Of a DNA stretch of 64,000 nt, positions 62,092 through 64,000 are shown piece after piece. The notes beneath the pieces are model-generated. The model ran no database searches. It saw only the letters and a program-made list of their open reading frames with translations, and had not been told where the DNA came from. The position numbers and the translations under genes were made by a program. Within the stretch, counting starts at the first letter, position 1. Every line of letters starts with the position of its first letter. The stretch comes from Pterobdella sp. o SKG-2022 (lineage: Eukaryota > Annelida > Clitellata > Hirudinida > Piscicolidae), in assembly GCA_964035795.1 (NCBI GenBank), contig OZ038321.1, positions 15,307,971-15,371,970 on the forward strand. The letters are read 5' to 3'.

Positions 62092-64000
62092 TAAAGAAAA
62101 TGTTTTCTCCCTCAAGATTAATTTCTCATATGGCAAAATATTGAATATTCAAAACGTATGTGTTTTTTATGAAAGTTTTATGTAAGTGATGGATTTAGAA
62201 AATATATGATTTCCATTTGTGCATCAAGCTTTCGTGTCGATCAGGAATGAAAAAATGGAAAAATTAAAGTTATCGAAAATTAAAAGTCCTACTGGAAAAG
62301 ATTTGACACTTCAACTCCGATGTTTTAGCAGTTTTTTCCACATTTTTGATGGACATTCAATATTTTCTATTCATATTTACGGTTTTTTTTGGTTATAAAT
62401 AATTTTGAGTCTTGAGACGAGCATTGGGCTCGAATGAATAGATTTTTCAAATTTGAAAAATATTTCTTTTGAAAAAATTCTAAGAATAATTGAAAAAAAT
62501 TAATAGAATATAATTTTGAGAAGTTAAATTTTGAATACTTTTTTTTAATTGGTTGGCTTTTACATTTGAAATAGTTCTTTTGCGAATAAAGCCGTTTTCA
62601 AAGACATCAAGAATAATTGCTTTCAAAAAAATATTAACGATATTACTTAGTTCCTTTAATCATAAAGCTTTTTGGCAACTCAAGCAAAAAATGGACTTAC
62701 ATATAATGTACTATGTTGAAAGTAATTACTTTTTTGGTGTCAATTCAGTTCAAGTTGAAAAGAAAATTTTCCTTAGCAGCAAAATAATAAAAACATAATA
62801 AGTATACATGTTTAAATAAAAAATAATTTGCTGTATAAAAGACGGTTTCAATCGATCAATTGTTGAGCACAGTTTTAATAGCGGTCTTTTTAGAGTTTCC
62901 AGCCATAACTTTGTGCTGATATCTCAGTCAGGTTGTGACGCTGTAGTTTCCCACCAACCCATAAAAACACCAGTTGTCTGGCATAACATTGTAAGCCTTC
63001 GAAAATCATTGAGATGCGCCAAAAATTTAAAAAAATATTTTTTTTCACAGAAAAAAGTACAACTTATTCGCATAAAATTAGTCTTGACTTCATGCTATTA
63101 GAGATAAAGAATTTTGTTTTTATTTTGGTAAATATTTGCGGTGAAATGAAGAAACAATAGCAAACCTAATCAATCATTTTGTTCATGAAAATAATAAAAA
63201 TTTTTTTTTTCAGTTGAACATACAATTGCCGACTTGATAGGCACGTCAAGACAAATGCCTTAGCGAGGAAGAAGATCAAAATGTATTTGTAGACTCATTA
63301 TTTTGCTAATGAATAAAATAAAATTTAAGCTAAACCATTAAGTGTTAGGTTCAAATGAATTTAAATGGTTGTATTTCTACGACAGTGTTTGTGAGAATGC
63401 TTTATAAATACTTCAGTTTTAGTCTATTTTGTTAATTTTTTCAAAAATATAACTAATTTTTTGTAGGGTTTTGACCTTCTTTTGAATCTGAACTTTTCAA
63501 TTTGATACAAAAAATTTAATTATACTTAAATGAATTTATCAGCCTTTTGTAGCTAATTCAAATACATTTTTTTAATTAAAATATGTTTGGTTTGCTTAAA
63601 ATAAATCGTATATCCAAATAGAAAAGTTTTTGTCAAATTCTTTTTTTCTATAACGAGATATAAGAATAAAAAATTGAATTATCCAACAATATCTTTAATA
63701 TCAGATCACAAACTCATGTTTGACTCACATCAACCATTCAAGGTCTTATTTGAAACTATACAAGCTCATTAGAGCTATTTTAAGCTTTTTAGCATTAAGC
63801 TGTTTCAAACTTTCTAGTTTTACGGCTTATTTATGAAAATTCTGAATTATTAAAATTCAATATCCTTTAGCGTTTTGAGAAATTGTGTTAAATGTGTTAT
63901 TTTTTGAGGGTCGTATACAGATCATTTTAAGTACTGTTTTTTAATCGCATAATACTATGATTATTTGATTAAAGGCTTTCTCCAAATTATTTATTTATTA
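61873..64000. other. AT-rich sequence with TA microsatellite, no gene seen
   Basis: Apart from the TA repeat at 62061, only short chance frames. Confidence 0.5.
62061..62087. repeat. TA dinucleotide microsatellite
   Basis: About 13 uninterrupted TA units. Confidence 0.95.

Overview
This is a window of an AT-rich animal nuclear genome, roughly three quarters A+T by eye. Coding sequence is split into short exons with GT/AG introns, the standard genetic code fits every exon I could join, and the space between genes holds microsatellites, SINE, MITE-like and LINE remnants. A tensin with SH2 and PTB domains, together with a protocadherin carrying a cysteine pair in its first cadherin repeat, point to a bilaterian invertebrate. 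I cannot name the species or phylum from this window.

Two genes can be reconstructed with confidence, both on the + strand. A tensin-like focal-adhesion gene runs from about 13.77 kb (possibly with a mini-exon at 12.74 kb) to 21.94 kb. It has 15 exons whose intron phases all match and which sum to 2928 nt (975 residues plus stop). The protein has a long disordered N-terminal half with a paxillin-type LD motif and an SH3-ligand motif, then an SH2 domain and a C-terminal tensin-type PTB domain. No phosphatase-like/C2 module was recognised. A protocadherin-like gene occupies 49.86-55.50 kb in three exons (about 1459 residues): signal peptide, about seven cadherin repeats, one membrane helix and an Asn/Lys-rich cytoplasmic tail. 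Its first cadherin repeat carries a very large insertion between two cysteines. Both proteins belong to adhesion biology (integrin side and cadherin side), but nothing in the sequence shows they work together.

The rest is mostly intergenic or intronic AT-rich DNA. Region by region: a tRNA-derived SINE at 0.63-0.87 kb with a second copy, inverted, at 32.55-32.73 kb; minus-strand candidate exons at 6.39-6.61 kb (coiled coil) and 8.99-9.06 kb; a 640-bp GATA array at 10.7-11.3 kb; a perfect 20-bp inverted repeat in the last tensin intron; a frameshifted, 5'-truncated LINE reverse-transcriptase fragment at 40.2-41.3 kb (minus); minus-strand splice signals at 43.3-44.3 kb; a TA-flanked MITE-like element at 45.4 kb with a relative in inverted orientation at 45.85 kb; a 70-bp-period minisatellite in the first protocadherin intron; and weaker candidate exons at 8.06, 34.78, 48.78, 59.07 and 61.67 kb. 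All alignments here were made by eye, and no database was consulted.
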